A stretch of 64,000 nucleotides of DNA from an uncultured Flavobacteriaceae bacterium (GTDB taxonomy: Bacteria > Bacteroidota > Bacteroidia > Flavobacteriales > Flavobacteriaceae). The position numbers and the translations under genes were made by a program. Of this stretch, positions 63,718 through 64,000 are shown one piece after another (within the stretch, counting starts at the first letter, position 1; the number at the start of each line of letters is the position of its first letter). The stretch spans positions 1 to 64,000 of the forward strand of contig CANLUH010000022.1 in assembly GCA_947494205.1 (NCBI GenBank), given 5' to 3'. Below the pieces are notes generated by a model, which saw only the letters and a list, made by a program, of their open reading frames with translations, was not told the DNA's origin and searched no databases.

Positions 63718-63761
63718 AAAACTATTAAGTAGTTCAATCAACTCCCAAATAGAGACTAACT

Positions 63762-64000
63762 ATGAAAAACATTACACTTATTACATTAGTGCTTTTAACA
63801 GCATGCGGAAGTACAAGTAGAATAGAAAAACAGCTAACCTCTGGAAATTACGACCGTGCTATAAATGATGCTCTAAGAAAGCTGAAAACAAATAAAGATA
63901 AAAAACGAAAAGCCGATTACATCTATTTACTTAAAGAAGCCTTCGATAAAGCTGAAGCTAGAGATAAAGAACGTGTAAGTTATCTTGAAAAAGATAATAA
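63762..64000 (+). CDS. Lipoprotein paralogue, cut by the window end
   Basis: The first 79 codons of a gene that runs off the window. The signal peptide MKNITLITLVLLTAC has a lipobox, and STSRIEKQLTSGNYDRAINDALRKLKTNKDKKRKADYIYLLKEAF is clearly related to the start of the gene at 62422. It has its own housekeeping-type promoter, unlike its paralogue. Confidence 0.82.
   Translation, partial: MKNITLITLVLLTACGSTSRIEKQLTSGNYDRAINDALRKLKTNKDKKRKADYIYLLKEAFDKAEARDKERVSYLEKDN

Noticed and set aside
1..64000. CRISPR array, insertion sequence, prophage, integron or rRNA operon
   Set aside because: No array of spaced direct repeats, transposase or integrase frame, or rRNA sequence was found.

Overview
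The window is about 64 kb of a low-GC chromosome from a member of the Bacteroidota, almost certainly a marine Flavobacteriaceae (Olleya, Lacinutrix or a related genus would fit; I cannot fix the genus). The support is: TAnnTTTG -7 promoter elements before many genes; exported proteins with a Gln just after the signal peptide; a type IX secretion (T9SS) sorting domain; a TonB-dependent-type barrel; families restricted to this phylum (DUF3667, DUF4834); and a lipoprotein alginate lyase. I see no insertion sequence, prophage, CRISPR array or rRNA operon.

Layout. 1-1.3 kb: 3' end of a collagen-like repeat protein with a C1q/TNF-like tail. 1.5 kb: a tRNA with anticodon CAT. 2-5.7 kb: a very large outer-membrane lipoprotein joining a metallophosphoesterase, a kinase-like core and an Omp85-like barrel. 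5.9-10.4 kb: a 47-aa gene, an ECF sigma factor, uvrA and a small membrane protein. 10.5-14.8 kb: a Cys-rich orphan, a DUF3667 protein, and two related secreted repeat proteins that flank a degenerate DEAD-box domain gene; both secreted genes carry a sigma-54-like promoter. 14.8-20.1 kb: a surface-glycan group (flippase, glycosyltransferase, YfhO protein). 20.2-28.9 kb: an MBL-fold hydrolase and DUF4834 pair, an outer-membrane protein, a GNAT protein, an alpha-oxoamine synthase next to a cysteine-synthase-like enzyme (a possible capnine sulfonolipid pair), an S9 peptidase and YbaB.

29-42.5 kb: a small secreted zincin, a repeat-rich OmpA protein, threonine aldolase, prfB with its programmed frameshift, an ArsC pair of which one lacks the catalytic Cys, an outer-membrane barrel protein, a 57-aa membrane protein, a TPR protein, fumarase, transaldolase, a lipoprotein and an SDR. 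42.7 kb: the SRP RNA. 42.8-49.1 kb: glutaminyl cyclase and a run of exported or small proteins. 49.2-53.7 kb: a T9SS cargo protein, glyA and fumarylacetoacetase. 53.8-60.7 kb: three tandem paralogues of about 725 aa (MG2-like plus plug-like), with signs of gene conversion. 60.8-64 kb: a PL7 alginate lyase with a triple operator-like repeat upstream, then two related lipoprotein genes, the second cut by the window end.

Most genes are core metabolism or envelope biogenesis. The accessory and most informative parts are the repeat proteins, the fusion lipoprotein, the tandem triplication, the sigma-54-like promoters and the alginate-lyase operator array. Functional calls rest on motifs I could read directly; no database search was possible.
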